Source: Gigaspora margarita
Taxonomy: Eukaryota > Glomeromycota > Glomeromycetes > Diversisporales > Gigasporaceae
Assembly (NCBI GenBank): GCA_009809945.1
Contig: WTPW01000201.1
Coordinates: 369,049-433,048, forward strand
Direction of reading: 5' to 3'
Length of the DNA: 64,000 nucleotides
The notes under the pieces are model-generated. The model was not told the DNA's origin and made no database searches. It was given only the letters and a program-made list of their open reading frames with translations. Of the stretch, positions 12,440-23,828 are shown one piece after another. Numbering within the stretch: position 1 is the stretch's first letter; the number at the start of each line of letters is the position of its first letter. Position numbers and translations under genes: made by a program.

Positions 12440-13100
12440 AATTTTACTTTATTTTTTTAATTTTAATAAATTGGTTCGTTATATGTACAAAAAAAAATGC
12501 CGGTTAAATGCAGATTAAATTTTGGGTTAATATTACATTATTTATATATAACCTGCACAATTTATATGTACCTGGCACAATATTTGTTACACGCTTGATT
12601 GTGTGACTTCTGAAATCGCTAATAAGCTCGATCGTGCAATTCCTAAAATTGCTAATAAATTTAATAAAATCAATTGTGCAACTTCTAAAATCGTTAGTAA
12701 ACACCTCAAAGCTCAATTTTAATGGTCCTAATTTAAGTATATTTATAACGCATGGTTCTGTATACATAAAAATATAAGCATTGCATGATAATTGTTTAAC
12801 AAAAAAATTTTTTTATAGGTATACGGTACATAATTCTCTTTGGGACTATATAAAAAGAATAATATTGGTAATATCTTGCAACCCAGCAATTAGAATCAGA
12901 CAATTTTGGTACCAATCGATTCGTCTCAGTTAGACAAATCAATTGATACCAAAATCATCCAATTCTGATCACTGGGTCACAAGATATGACAACTGCGTCA
13001 TAATTGGTAGTGCATCACAATACCCATACCCACCTTATTATTTTTAAATAAAAAATATTGTATAATTTTAATATATTAGTAAGTATACATTTTATTATAA
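12440..13100. other. AT-rich spacer with a hairpin at 12870-12990
   Basis: No gene is recognised. A strong imperfect hairpin is centred near 12930. Its arms contain ATATCTTG and GATACCAAAATCAT, and it includes the words GGGTCACAAGATAT and ATTCGTCTCA that recur in other fold-back elements of this window. Confidence 0.5.
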
Positions 13101-13401
13101 TAAATTTATGTTGGCAATGCTTTATTAACTTTATTTGCTACTTTTTAATTTCATTATTATTATCAAAACTAGATATTTTATCAAGCCAATCTTTTATTGT
13201 TTTCCAAATATCTAAAGCTTTAGGCTGTTCTTTTGGATTTGAATCCATGCATTTTTAGCCAAATCAATATAGCATTTAGGAGTTCTAGGTGCAAACTCTG
13301 GTCACAATCATTTACAAATATTGACTGCAAGTTTTAAATTAAATTCATATCCATCAAAAGGTCTTTGCCCAGTTGTCATTTCTAATATAATAGCTCCAAA
13401 C

Positions 13402-13660
13402 CAGTGTTTAAAATAGAAATTTTAATTTACCGGTACATGCACCTGTTATATAAAAAAATACCAGTTCAAAAAAAAAAAAAAATCCTGCATTAGTAGAAAA
13501 TGATCATCAGATCATTGGGGGCACATAGATGCATGCACCAGTTACTTCAAAAAATTCCGGATCATGCACCATTTGTTGCACTAGCCCAATTTTAAAATAC
13601 CGGTATATGCAATATAAAAAACAGTAGATCTGGATTTTTATCATACTATTTTATACACTG
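13402..13660. mobile_element. hAT MITE (CAGTGTTTAAAA ends) in the kinase pseudogene
   Basis: Starts CAGTGTTTAAAATAG and ends CTATTTTATACACTG. The perfect 8-bp duplication CTCCAAAC lies at 13394-13401 and 13661-13668. Removing it rejoins kinase codons around the FGA segment. Confidence 0.92.
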
Positions 13661-13988
13661 CTCCAAACCCATAAATATCAGCTGCTTGTATAAACTGCTG
13701 CTCGCCTGATAAAACTTCTGACTTCTGGTGCAACATGTGGCATAACTCCATAAATATTTTCTTCTAAAACTGTTTCATCTGTTTTTTTTAGATAATTCTA
13801 AATTTGTGATATGATTGTTGGTCTTGCAAAATATTGCCACTATGAAATCAGATGTATTTTGCATATCTGTGAATATTATCTGATTCTTCTGAAATATTTT
13901 TAAATATTTCCAATTTAGTCTGCTATGTAAGGTTGCTAAAATTATTTCTTAAATATTTATAAAGATTTCAATTATTAGCATACTATAA

Positions 13989-14897
13989 TAGGGATGGTAA
14001 ATGACTTTAAATGACCCAAATGACTCAAATGGCAAATGATTAGTCATTGGTCATTTTATAGCTCAAATAACTTAAGAAGGTTATTTAACTCTGGTTAATT
14101 GATTATCCAATAATTTTAGCCAATCAAAATTGATTATTGTTCTCTGTAAAATGAAATATCACTAGATATTATCCAATAAAAATTATTATACATGATAAAT
14201 AATTGATGACCCAAATGACCAGTCATTATTTGAAGCATTTGTATTTTGGTTAAATAACCAAACCATTTTCATACCTGTTGTAAAGTGACATTCCAATTGA
14301 ATTACAAGGTCGGGTATGAAGTGAATAAAAAAAAACAATAGACAAAAAATAATTTATTTGCTTTTTTTAAAAAAAAAAGTTTGTGAATAATAATTTACTG
14401 ATTACAAAATGATATAAATTATTTTGAATTTTACAAATGCCATGTTAATCAATGAATTGAGAAATAAACTGAATATATATATTATTTAAAACATGCATTA
14501 CATTAGTAACTGAAAACTAGTATAAGTCCAAAGCACAAGAAAAAGAGCTTGAATTAAAAATTTATTGATATTTATGATTATTATGATGACCAATCAGCAT
14601 TCATAAAAATAGACAGACAGAACTTCATGTGATCTAGATGATCACAGGCTATCGTAAAAACAGAGTATCCTCTGCTTCACTTCCGTCAACAAGTTTTTCA
14701 TGATCAGTAGGATATCAACTATATACAAAAGACCTAATGACCAAATAATCTCGGTCATTTGAAAATGAAAATAGTTATTTGGTCATGAGTCATTTCCAAA
14801 TGATCAAAATTTGAATGATCTCAAATGACTGGTCATTTTGAGGTCATTTGAGATTATTTGAAAAATTGGCAAATGACCAGGTCTTTTACTATCCCTG
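13989..14897. mobile_element. hAT-type fold-back element (TAGGGATGGTAAATGA ends)
   Basis: The left end is TAGGGATGGTAAATGAC and the right end, reverse-complemented, is CAGGGATAGTAAAAGACC. The flanks are TACTATAA (13981-13988) and TACTGTAA (14898-14905), 7 of 8 identical. Both arms repeat CAAATGA/TCATTTG words. There is no transposase ORF. Confidence 0.85.
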
Positions 14898-15535
14898 TAC
14901 TGTAATACCACCAAGTATTCCTTTGTTGCTGCATTTTGAGTTATTCTATATATTTTAAGTTGAGTAAGGTTTAATCACATGTTATAAGACTTTTGAACTT
15001 GCATACAAACTAATGAATTAGTTAATCAACTATTGAAAATTTTTAAAGTAATAAATTAGCTTACTTCTTTTAAAAAATCATTATTGTTTTCCTTAGAACT
15101 GGTTAATATCTTGAGTGCAACAATACCAATACTGGATAGTTCATGTGCTCTTCTATAAATATCATTATCACTGTCCTTAATTTTTTTAACTTTTTGTATG
15201 CTGTCCAACCAGATTGCTGAATATACAGAGCCAAATCCTCCTTTACCAATTTATTTAATATCTAATAACCTATTAAATAGAATTTACTCTATCACATATT
15301 CATACCCTCTAGCTCTAAGTTGGAACGTTTTCATGCAATTGTTAATATCTTTATTTTAAATTGTCTACCTTGTTGCTATGCAGGGTACACTATGCAGGAT
15401 TTGTGCTATCTTTATTACAATGTGCACATTTTACAAATATAGAATTTCTAATAAAATATATAATTAATTTATTTGTATCTGCAGTTTTAAATATAAATAA
15501 TTTTTATATTTACTGACTAAATTGATGCAAATGAA

Positions 15536-15820
15536 GGGGGTTGTCTAAAGTGGAGTAGAATCATGTAACAATTGGCCAATCAAATTATCAAATTTTAATG
15601 ATCTTTGGTGAAGCAAACAAAAAAGAGAAGTAAAAACCCTTGAAAAATACAAAAATAGTAGTCTAAACCTACCTTGGTGTTTTAATTAAAAATGTCAGAA
15701 AGGCAATTTTGCTTATATATTATAACCTAAAACCTTTCTAACTTAGTCTTAAGATGACTCTAACTCTAAAGTTAATTCAATAAAATGTATTATAAGAAGC
15801 TACTCACTTTAGATGTCCCT
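15536..15820. mobile_element. MITE (GGGGGTTGTCTAAAGTGGAG ends), copy 1
   Basis: The left end is TTGTCTAAAGTGGAG; the right end, reverse-complemented, is AGGGACATCTAAAGTGAG. The direct repeat AATGAAG flanks it (15529-15535 and 15822-15828). It splits the first unit of the splice-like array. A related copy in inverse orientation is at 43911-44196. Confidence 0.8.
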
Positions 15821-16036
15821 GAATGAAGTGATTTGTATGTAATAGTAAATAAGTATTTATTTTCTTGGTTTGTGAACTTTTTTTTATAAGAAAATTATTA
15901 AATGTTCTTTATACTCACGAGCTGAATAAAATAATTAATGCGAATAAAATGAATTGTATGTAATAATAAATAAGTATTTATTTTTAGGTTTGTAAATTTG
16001 TTTTGCTATTTTTATATAGTAAAATTATTAAATGTT

Positions 16037-16586
16037 ACAGATGATCGTAAAATCAGATAATAGTGAAATCTACATGATCTTTATATCATTAGATTTTCTA
16101 AAATTTTCAAAAATTGTATAAACAACTAATCTAATTGATCTATACGATGTAATCAAAACAATCAAATGCTATAACCAAGAGGTTAATTCAATATTGCCTA
16201 TATGCTAAATAAATCATATTCTTGATATCTATATATAAAGGACCTTCTAACTGTATCAAAATATAATCCTAACCCTAACCCTAAATACAAGGCAAAATTT
16301 TTTTTGTTAATGGTTTTATAGACTCTTTTTTGCCTCATGGTTAGGGTTAGATATAGGGTTAGAGAGCCTTTTGATATAGTTAGAAGGTCTTTTATATATA
16401 GATATCAAGATTGCGATTTATGTAGCATATAAGCATACTGACCGGTTATAGTATTTGATTGTTTTGATTATGTGTGTAGATCAATTAGATCAATTGTTTA
16501 TACGATTTTCAGAAATTTTAGAAAATCTAATGCATAAAGAGATTACATGGATTTCACTATTATCCAATTTCACGATTATCCATAAT
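16037..16586. mobile_element. Fold-back element with telomere-like words
   Basis: The arms begin GATGATCGTAAAATC and share GATAATAGTGAAATC with the inverted right end. The 10-bp repeat ATTAAATGTT flanks it (16027-16036 and 16587-16596), which fits a MULE-like 9-10 bp duplication. Near the hinge are CCTAACCCTAACCCTAA (about 16267-16283) and its inverse GGTTAGGGTTAG (about 16341-16352). Confidence 0.75.
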
Positions 16587-17065
16587 ATTAAATGTTTTTT
16601 ATACTCATATGCTGAATAGAATAAATTGTACATAATGGTAAATAAGTATTTATTTTGAACTTGTTTTGCTGTTTTAATATAATAAAATTATTAAATGTTC
16701 TTTAAACACACAAACTAAATTAATGCGAATGAAATGAATTGTATAATAGTAAATAAGCATTTATTTTCTTGTTTTATAAACTTGTTTTGCTGTTTTTATA
16801 TAATAAAGTTATTAAATGATCTTTATACTCACTGACTAAATTAATGTTACCCAAAGAATTATTGAATTTATATTTTTTTTAAGTAGCCAGTTAACAGTAG
16901 AAGTTGCAAATAATATGAATAGTATATAATGGTAAATAAGTATTTATTTTCTTGTTTTGTGAACTTTTGCTATTTTATGTAGTAAAATTATTAAATGTTC
17001 TTTATACTCACTGACTAAATTAATGCGAATGAAATGAATTGTATATAATAGTAAAAAAGTATTTA

Positions 17066-18861
17066 GGGTAGAGACATTTATCAGGTGATTTCCACCTCTT
17101 AAGAGGGTACCCCCCCACCTGATACTAAACTAGCCAATCAAATTTAAGCAAATAATATATATAGGTGCTCCTATAAACCGAACCTGGGTCTGGTCCGAAG
17201 TCTGCAAATTGGTTTGAGTCCTAATATATTTATATGCATTTTATGGTGCTGAACAAGTTTACTTAGTGCATGCAGTTAGAATTAATTAGTGAAATTTTAT
17301 GAATCATAAGATTTAATAGAATTTTATTAATAAAATTCTATAAAATCTTATGATTCGCAAATTTTTATTAATTAATNNNNNNNNNNNNNNNNNNNNNNNN
17401 NNNNNNNNNNNNNNNNNNNNNNNNNNNNNNNNNNNNNNNNNNNNNNNNNNNNNNNNNNNNNNNNNNNNNNNNNNNNNNNNNNNNNNNNNNNNNNNNNNNN
17501 NNNNNNNNNNNNNNNNNNNNNNNNNNNNNNNNNNNNNNNNNNNNNNNNNNNNNNNNNNNNNNNNNNNNNNNNNNNNNNNNNNNNNNNNNNNNNNNNNNNN
17601 NNNNNNNNNNNNNNNNNNNNNNNNNNNNNNNNNNNNNNNNNNNNNNNNNNNNNNNNNNNNNNNNNNNNNNNNNNNNNNNNNNNNNNNNNNNNNNNNNNNN
17701 NNNNNNNNNNNNNNNNNNNNNNNNNNNNNNNNNNNNNNNNNNNNNNNNNNNNNNNNNNNNNNNNNNNNNNNNNNNNNNNNNNNNNNNNNNNNNNNNNNNN
17801 NNNNNNNNNNNNNNNNNNNNNNNNNNNNNNNNNNNNNNNNNNNNNNNNNNNNNNNNNNNNNNNNNNNNNNNNNNNNNNNNNNNNNNNNNNNNNNNNNNNN
17901 NNNNNNNNNNNNNNNNNNNNNNNNNNNNNNNNNNNNNNNNNNNNNNNNNNNNNNNNNNNNNNNNNNNNNNNNNNNNNNNNNNNNNNNNNNNNNNNNNNNN
18001 NNNNNNNNNNNNNNNNNNNNNNNNNNNNNNNNNNNNNNNNNNNNNNNNNNNNNNNNNNNNNNNNNNNNNNNNNNNNNNNNNNNNNNNNNNNNNNNNNNNN
18101 NNNNNNNNNNNNNNNNNNNNNNNNNNNNNNNNNNNNNNNNNNNNNNNNNNNNNNNNNNNNNNNNNNNNNNNNNNNNNNNNNNNNNNNNNNNNNNNNNNNN
18201 NNNNNNNNNNNNNNNNNNNNNNNNNNNNNNNNNNNNNNNNNNNNNNNNNNNNNNNNNNNNNNNNNNNNNNNNNNNNNNNNNNNNNNNNNNNNNNNNNNNN
18301 NNNNNNNNNCGGAGGATTATCAGGTGCTATATAATATAGTAATATTAGCCAATCAAAATTGCCCAAAATAACTATATAAATTTTTAATAACCAGACTCAG
18401 ACTCAATTATGAGTTCAGCCTGGATATGATCCGAAGCCTGCAGACTGGTCTGAGTCTAATATATTTATATGTATTTTTTTGGAGCTGAACAAGTTTACTT
18501 AGTGCATAAAGTTAGAATTAATTAGTAAAATCTTGTGAATCATGAGATTTAATAGAATTTTATTAATAAAATTCTATAAAATCTTATGATTCGCAAATTT
18601 TTATTAATTAATCCTAACTTTATGCACTAAGTAAACTTGTTCAGCTCCAAAAAAATACATATAAATATATTAGACTCAGACCAGTCTGCAGGCTTCGGAT
18701 CATATCCAGGCTGAACTCATAATTGAGTCTGAGTCTGGTTATTAAAAATTTATATAGTTATTTTGGGCAATTTTGATTGGCTAATATTACTATATTATAT
18801 AGCACCTGATAATCCTCCGGATCCCCCTCCCTAAAAAATCAGGTGATAAATGTCTCTACAC
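17066..18861. mobile_element. Large palindromic element E1 (GGGTAGAGACATTTATC ends)
   Basis: The left end is GGGTAGAGACATTTATCAGG; the right end, inverted, is GTGTAGAGACATTTATCACC. TTA flanks both sides (17063-17065 and 18862-18864), as for PIF/Harbinger. The interior has a long perfect-looking palindrome centred near 18555 (TTATTAATAA) and the CTGCAG-centred words found in E2, E3 and E4. A 933-N gap lies inside. No ORF is real here: the long ones are Ns. Confidence 0.8.
17377..18309. other. Assembly gap (933 N)
   Basis: Run of N within fold-back element E1. Palindromic sequence probably hindered assembly. The two long open frames across it are artefacts. Confidence 0.98.
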
Positions 18862-18931
18862 TTATTATCATGTTTTGTGATCTTGCTTTGCTGTTTTTAT
18901 GTAATAAAATTATTAATGCTCTTTATACTTA

Positions 18932-19527
18932 GAGAAGTGCAGTAAATTACATGATTAGGGTTTACATAGGTCCTGACCCCCTGTGATAGGACTGTTGACC
19001 AATCAAATTTCATAAAACTCAAAAACAGCTTTGACCTGAAAATCAGCTACGCCACAATCGACAAAAGTCGCTACATAGTAAAGTCTAAATTTTACTAAGC
19101 AAATCGATTAAAGTCGCTTAAGTAAACTTATTCAGAAGGTCAAAATACACTTTTCATAAAATTTCATAAGTATTAGAGAATTTTTATTAATTGACTTTTG
19201 ATTTTTACGTTCGACAGAAAAATTAAAATTTTTTAAAAAAATATATTCGATGAACGTAAAAATTAAAAGTTAAATAATAAAAATTTCTTCAATTTTAATA
19301 AAAATTTCAGAATATGTGTATTTTGGTCTTCCAGACAAGTTTACTTAATCTACTTAATCGATAATTATCGATGAAATAGTAGAATTTAGACTTTACTATG
19401 TAGCAACTATCTGCGATTAACTAATAATCGATTTTGCTTCAATATTATTGGCTGTTTATACATATATATATAGGACGTGATAGATGGCTAACCCCCCAGA
19501 TAATTACGTGATTTACTGCACTTCCCA
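18932..19527. mobile_element. Fold-back MITE (GAGAAGTGCAGTAAAT ends)
   Basis: The left end is GAGAAGTGCAGTAAATTACA; the right end, inverted, is GAAGTGCAGTAAATCACGTA. TA flanks both sides (18930-18931 and 19528-19529). Removing it restores the expected array word TACTTACAAACTAAATT. The arms carry the words TCGATTAAGTCGC-like and AAACTTGTCT-like in inverted copies. It is probably a Tc1/mariner-type derivative. Confidence 0.8.
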
Positions 19528-19760
19528 TACAAACTAAATTAATGTAAATAAAATGAATTGTATGTAATAGTAAATAAGTACAGTATTTATTTCTTGTTTT
19601 GTGAGCTTGCTTTGTTGTTTTTCTGTAGTATAATTATTAAATGTTCTTTATACTTACTTTCTGAATGAAATGAATTTTACATAATAGTAAATAAGTATTT
19701 ATTTTCTTGTTTTGTGAACTTTGTTGTTTTTATATAGTAAAATTATTAAATGTTCTTTAG

Positions 19761-20341
19761 GGGCGTGCCATTTATCATGTAATATTTTTTACTTAATGGC
19801 CACCCCCATCCATGTATGGTGTGATCACTCTAATCTCAATTCTGATTGGTTAATATAACGACTAATATTTATAATATATTATATAAATATATATAATATT
19901 AAATAACTCTTGATCTACTAGTCTGTTTTAGATAATTTTACTACCAAAATGTTCGCCTCAATGGGACGATTCTAAAAAGCCCAAAATCATTACAATCCAA
20001 TCACAGGGTCACAAGATCGCTAAGGTTTTGTATTATTATATATATAAATTTTAATATATATATATATAAATGCAAAACCTTAACGATATTGTGACCCTGC
20101 GATTGGATTTTAATGATTTTGGGCTTGTTAGAATCGTCTCATTGAGACGAACATTTTGTAGTAAAATCATCTAAAACGGACTGGTAGAAAAAAAGTTACT
20201 TAATATTAAATAAATATATATTATATATATATTATATACTGTATATAATGTAATATATATATTACATATATTATATATAGACGTGATCACCACCCTGACC
20301 CATGTATCCATGGTATAAATCACGTGATAAATGGCACGCCC
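19761..20341. mobile_element. Fold-back MITE (GGGCGTGCCATTTATCA ends)
   Basis: The ends are GGGCGTGCCATTTATCATGT and its inverted near-copy ending GATAAATGGCACGCCC. TTTA is repeated at the borders. Each arm carries an internal block of about 120 bp with GGTCACAAGATCG and GTCTCA/TGAGAC words. The same block is shared with elements at 28898-31293 and 42101-42861, which have different ends. Confidence 0.85.
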
Positions 20342-20839
20342 TTTATACTACAAACTAAATTAATGTGAATGAAATGAATTGTACATAATGGTAAATAACT
20401 ATTTATTTTCTTGGTGAACTTGTTTTCTGCTTTCATGTAGTAAAATGATTAAATGTTCTTTTTACTTACAAACTAAATTAATGCAATGAAATAAATTGTG
20501 CATAGTAGTAAATAAATATTTATTTTCTTGTTTTGTAAACTTTTTTGCTATTTTTATATAGTAAATTATTAAATGTTCTTTATACTTACGAGCTAAATGA
20601 ATGATTAATACAAATAAAATGAATTGTGTGTAATGGTACTTTTTTCTTTTTTATCTATTAAATTTATTAAATGTTCTTTATACTTACAGGCTAAAATAAT
20701 GCAAACAACAAATACATATTTATAGCTAAAATAGATCGATAAATGCACTTTATGCTTACTCCTTAATAATCAAAATTGTATAAGAAATATTACTTTATAT
20801 AAACTGCAAACATTATAATAAAAAATATAATTAGCTTAC

Positions 20840-21251
20840 TTTTGCACCATTTATAAAATTTATCTTTATTTCTTTTAATGCCAATTCTGAAATATTAACA
20901 AATAGCAGTTTCCAAATTCCATGGAATTACTTGCCTCAGCTGACTTCAGATAATATATAAATGCTTTATGCTTATTGATGTCAACTCTAATTCCTAAATA
21001 ATAACAATAACCAACTTGATACATTCCATTAGAATTATACATGTCTGCTAATTTTTGATAATATATAAATGCCATGCTTTCATTCTTTTCAACTCCTATT
21101 CCATATTTGTAGCAATAACCAAGACAATTGATTCCTTTAGCATGTCCTATATTAGCAGATTTTTCAAACTGAGCTAACACTTTAAATTCGGCCATTTTAA
21201 TTTTAATTCTATGAAGATGAAAATATCCTAATTCATATGTTTCATCAATAC
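20840..21251 (-). pseudogene. Sel1-repeat gene fragment
   Basis: Sel1-like repeats are 36-residue helical pairs that act as protein-protein scaffolds and are greatly expanded in this fungal group. Here YELGYFHLHRIKIK leads into two clear units: INCLGYCYKYGIGVEKNE...AFIYYQKLAD and MYQVGYCYYLGIRVDINKHKAFIYYLKSAE. The frame then stops near 20875. A very short putative intron (20887-20930) would join a 47-nt piece ending at a GTAAGC donor (20834-20839). Upstream on the minus strand a TAA interrupts at about 21255. The fragment may be part of a gene with the kinase further downstream, or a separate copy. Too little remains to call it functional. Confidence 0.75.
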
Positions 21252-21359
21252 ATGGACTTTTTAGTTATAAGCTAGCAATTTAACAATTGTAACTGATTAG
21301 AATAAATACTTGAATAAAAAGGAAGTACAGAATAAAATTTATACTCACAATCTGATTAT

Positions 21360-22530
21360 TTAATAGTGATAAACTTTATTTAAGGTTGTTTTTTTTTTTA
21401 TCAAAATGGATAATTTGAAATGAGATAAATGCGCACAAAATTTAATAAATGTAGAATGATTATTAGCACTCACTGATACTTTATAGATTGTTAAAAGGCC
21501 AGAAGCAATGAAAAGACATGCCACTATGCAAGCTTGTTGCCACAGTGTTGGGGCCTTAGTTGTACAAGTAATTGCTAAATGGAACAATAGTGAAAATAAA
21601 GAATTAACAGAATATAAACCACCTGGTTGCCCCAAAAAAAAAGCCAATCCAAATGTTGCAGAAGTCATAGTAAAATAGTTATATCTGAAAACACCTCTGG
21701 TACTTCTCTTTCTGCATCTGTTTTGTAAAAGAAGCTTGAAAAAGAAGGTTATTGCAAGATAATAAATATGGTCACAATTTGTTTTACATCTATACCACTA
21801 TGAACTTCAACTGAGTGAAGGGATTTAGGCTGTTGTAAAACAAGAAGTTGAGAAGACTAGTTTGCACCCAAACCTGCTTTCTATTCAAACCAAATTATTT
21901 AAAGTATTTACTGAAAAGATCAGCTTTATAACTATCATGGATCTTTGGCAAAAACCACTCACCAGGGTGAAGAAATATAAGAAATAAGATGAATATATTA
22001 CATTGGTTAAAATTGATAATGAAGATCTTGAAATCAAGAAAATTGTTTTCTAATAAAAATTTTTTTCAATAAAAAATTAAAATAAACTTAAAAACCAAAG
22101 CAATAAATTAAAATTTTAAATACTTATATTAACTTTTTTTAAAAAAATTTTTTATCAATACCATATTGGTGTATCTACATTTTTGCACCAGCCTATATAT
22201 AGAATTATATCTTTTTATAATAAAATTATCATCTCATCATGAGTGTCCTGTACATTTTTACCAATTATTTTGCATGTATGAAAATTTGATAGCATAAATA
22301 GTCATGATTACATGTTATGAGAAATTCACAATATTAATTATATCAAATACACATTTTTAGCATTAATGGCCCTTATGACATATAGTATTATGTTTAATTG
22401 CTTTCTTTGTAAGTATAAGTGTGTAAATAAATTTTAGCTTTTAAGGGTATGTATAATTCATAGTAATAGATTATTATGAATAAATAATGAATCTGTTACA
22501 CATTAATTATGCAAATGATCAGCAGATTTA
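21360..22530. other. Unassigned AT-rich segment
   Basis: The minus strand is open at 21360-21668 (102 codons) with two hydrophobic stretches. The plus strand in the same place reads a segment with KPPGCPKKKANPN. Neither matches a family I can name and neither is flanked by clear splice sites, so no gene is called. The rest shows nothing recognisable. Confidence 0.4.
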
Positions 22531-22537
22531 ATATATG

Positions 22538-23828
22538 GGACCCCTATAGCAAAAGGGGCAGTAGGACAAAATTTTGTTTTTGTACATTATAAAAATTGTA
22601 ATCTTATAAATCTAATATTTAAGAAATCATTTAATAACGAAAAACTCTTTCTGATGATCCCTCGTACCAAACTTTCTACAAAAACCTGACCTATGAAAAC
22701 TTTGAAGTTAATATATTTGCACACAACAAAGGCTCTATCTAGAAGTGACTTGGACCAAGAGTTTTAGATCAGATGTGAGATAACTGAAATAGAGCTGAAA
22801 AAGATTTCTTCTTCTGGGTTTGGCTCTCCGGGTAGAAGACTTCATTACTATAAAAGATGTAGTAGGGCAATAACCCTAGAGTTTTTTGTCAGAAGATACA
22901 GAAGCTTAGGCGGAAGTAGACTTTTGGTCAGATATTTTATTCCCCAAGGCATAAAACTTACTCTCCTTAAAAGTTTGGTATTATCGATATTTCTCCTTGG
23001 GCTTTTCGAAATTTTACCAAAAAGTGGAAAATTAAGCTTAACCCCCTAAAAAAAATATCAGCATTGTTTACATCATCCAAATTGGGAAGACGCCTACCTA
23101 ATTGGAGTCAAGTCATGAGTGAGTTCCAGGTCCAACGGAATAAACAATGAAGAACACATGAGTTTTTTGGAGGAAAACCCTGATACAAAATTTCTTTCTA
23201 GAAGGTTCTATAAGGCGCTGCATTCTCTATAGTCGTTTCAGTTTTTTTATGATTTTTACTGACCTTATATATAGTACATAAATAGATATAGAGTAGAGAC
23301 TAGTCTGTTTAGTATAGTATATAATTTTTATTATCTTGTACAGGTTTAATAGTACACCTTTTTTAGTTCTGTCATTGTTTTTTTTGTTTTTTCTATCTTT
23401 GTCTCCGTTTATTTTTTTTGATATTTTGGTTATTCGTTTAGGTTAAAATAGTTTTTTCCCCTTTTTTGTCTTCCCTTTTATTTTCTTTTACTTGTTTTTT
23501 TTTTCTTTTCATTTAGGATAAGATTATCCTATCTGGTGGCTTAGGTAGGAAGAATCTAAAAGTTAGTCTTTGACAGGGCTGACGAAAGTTCCTAATTTTC
23601 CATTGAAAATTAGGGTGACAGGTCGCATCTGGGCATGATTTCCGCAGCCAGATGATATTGGACTTGCAATTGGAGGGTTTTTAAATATGTAAAATTTTAT
23701 GTATATAAACTTATTAATGTAGTACCAGTAAGACTGTCAAAGAAAGAAAAAAAATATATATTTAAGAAATCAATTAAAATATAAAAATTTTTTTGGCCCA
23801 TTGCCCCTTTTGCTGTGGTGGTCCTATA
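22538..23828. mobile_element. 1.3-kb TIR element with GC-richer interior
   Basis: The left end is GGGACCCCTATAGCAAAAGG; the right end, inverted, is GGACCACCACAGCAAAAGGG. TATAT lies at each border. Unlike its neighbours the interior is not a fold-back. It has stretches of moderate GC (about 22640-23230 and 23530-23690) that look like old captured or coding sequence with many stops. I could not name the source. Confidence 0.65.

Larger units (their letters stand above)
13110..15440 (-). pseudogene. Decayed protein kinase (CxxC...NPAWC-kinase family)
   Basis: The N-terminal part (about 15375-15440) reads CAHCNKDSTNPA-stop-C, where related Rhizophagus kinases have NPAWC. Next come KTFQLRARGYEYVIE-stop and DIK-stop just before the glycine-rich loop IGKGGFGSVYSAIW (15208-15250). 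The lysine motif VALKIL follows at about 15106-15123, then a good donor, GTAAGC, at 15059-15064. The C-lobe shows VAPEV near 13730, FGA near 13390-13410 and TTGQRPFDGYE near 13350-13380. At least three in-frame stops and several frameshifts are visible. Two hAT-type elements (13402-13660 and 13989-14897) interrupt it. It would have been a cytoplasmic Ser/Thr or Tyr-like kinase; this copy is dead. Confidence 0.87.
15514..21351 (-). repeat. Tandem array with splice-site-like unit borders
   Basis: Degenerate units of about 98-180 bp (commonly 113-121) run between the kinase and Sel1 remnants. On the minus strand each unit starts GTAAGTAT or GTGAGTAT and ends TTTAG or TTCAG. Neighbouring units are separated by exactly three bases. 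Core positions on the plus strand are 15514, 15919, 16609, 16712, 16833, 17012, 19531, 19658, 20352, 20470, 20590, 20688 and 21349. All 13 have AG before the core and 12 of 13 have GT after it; 16609 has AT. The core triplet varies while the flanks stay conserved. At least five TIR elements sit between or inside units. It may be a row of introns separated by 3-nt exons, or a minisatellite with a misleading unit border. Confidence 0.75.

Noticed and set aside
17350..18366. Open frames of about 330 codons on both strands
   Set aside because: They consist almost entirely of N from the assembly gap.
21360..21668. 102-codon ORF with two hydrophobic stretches
   Set aside because: No recognisable family, and the opposite strand gives an equally plausible reading.
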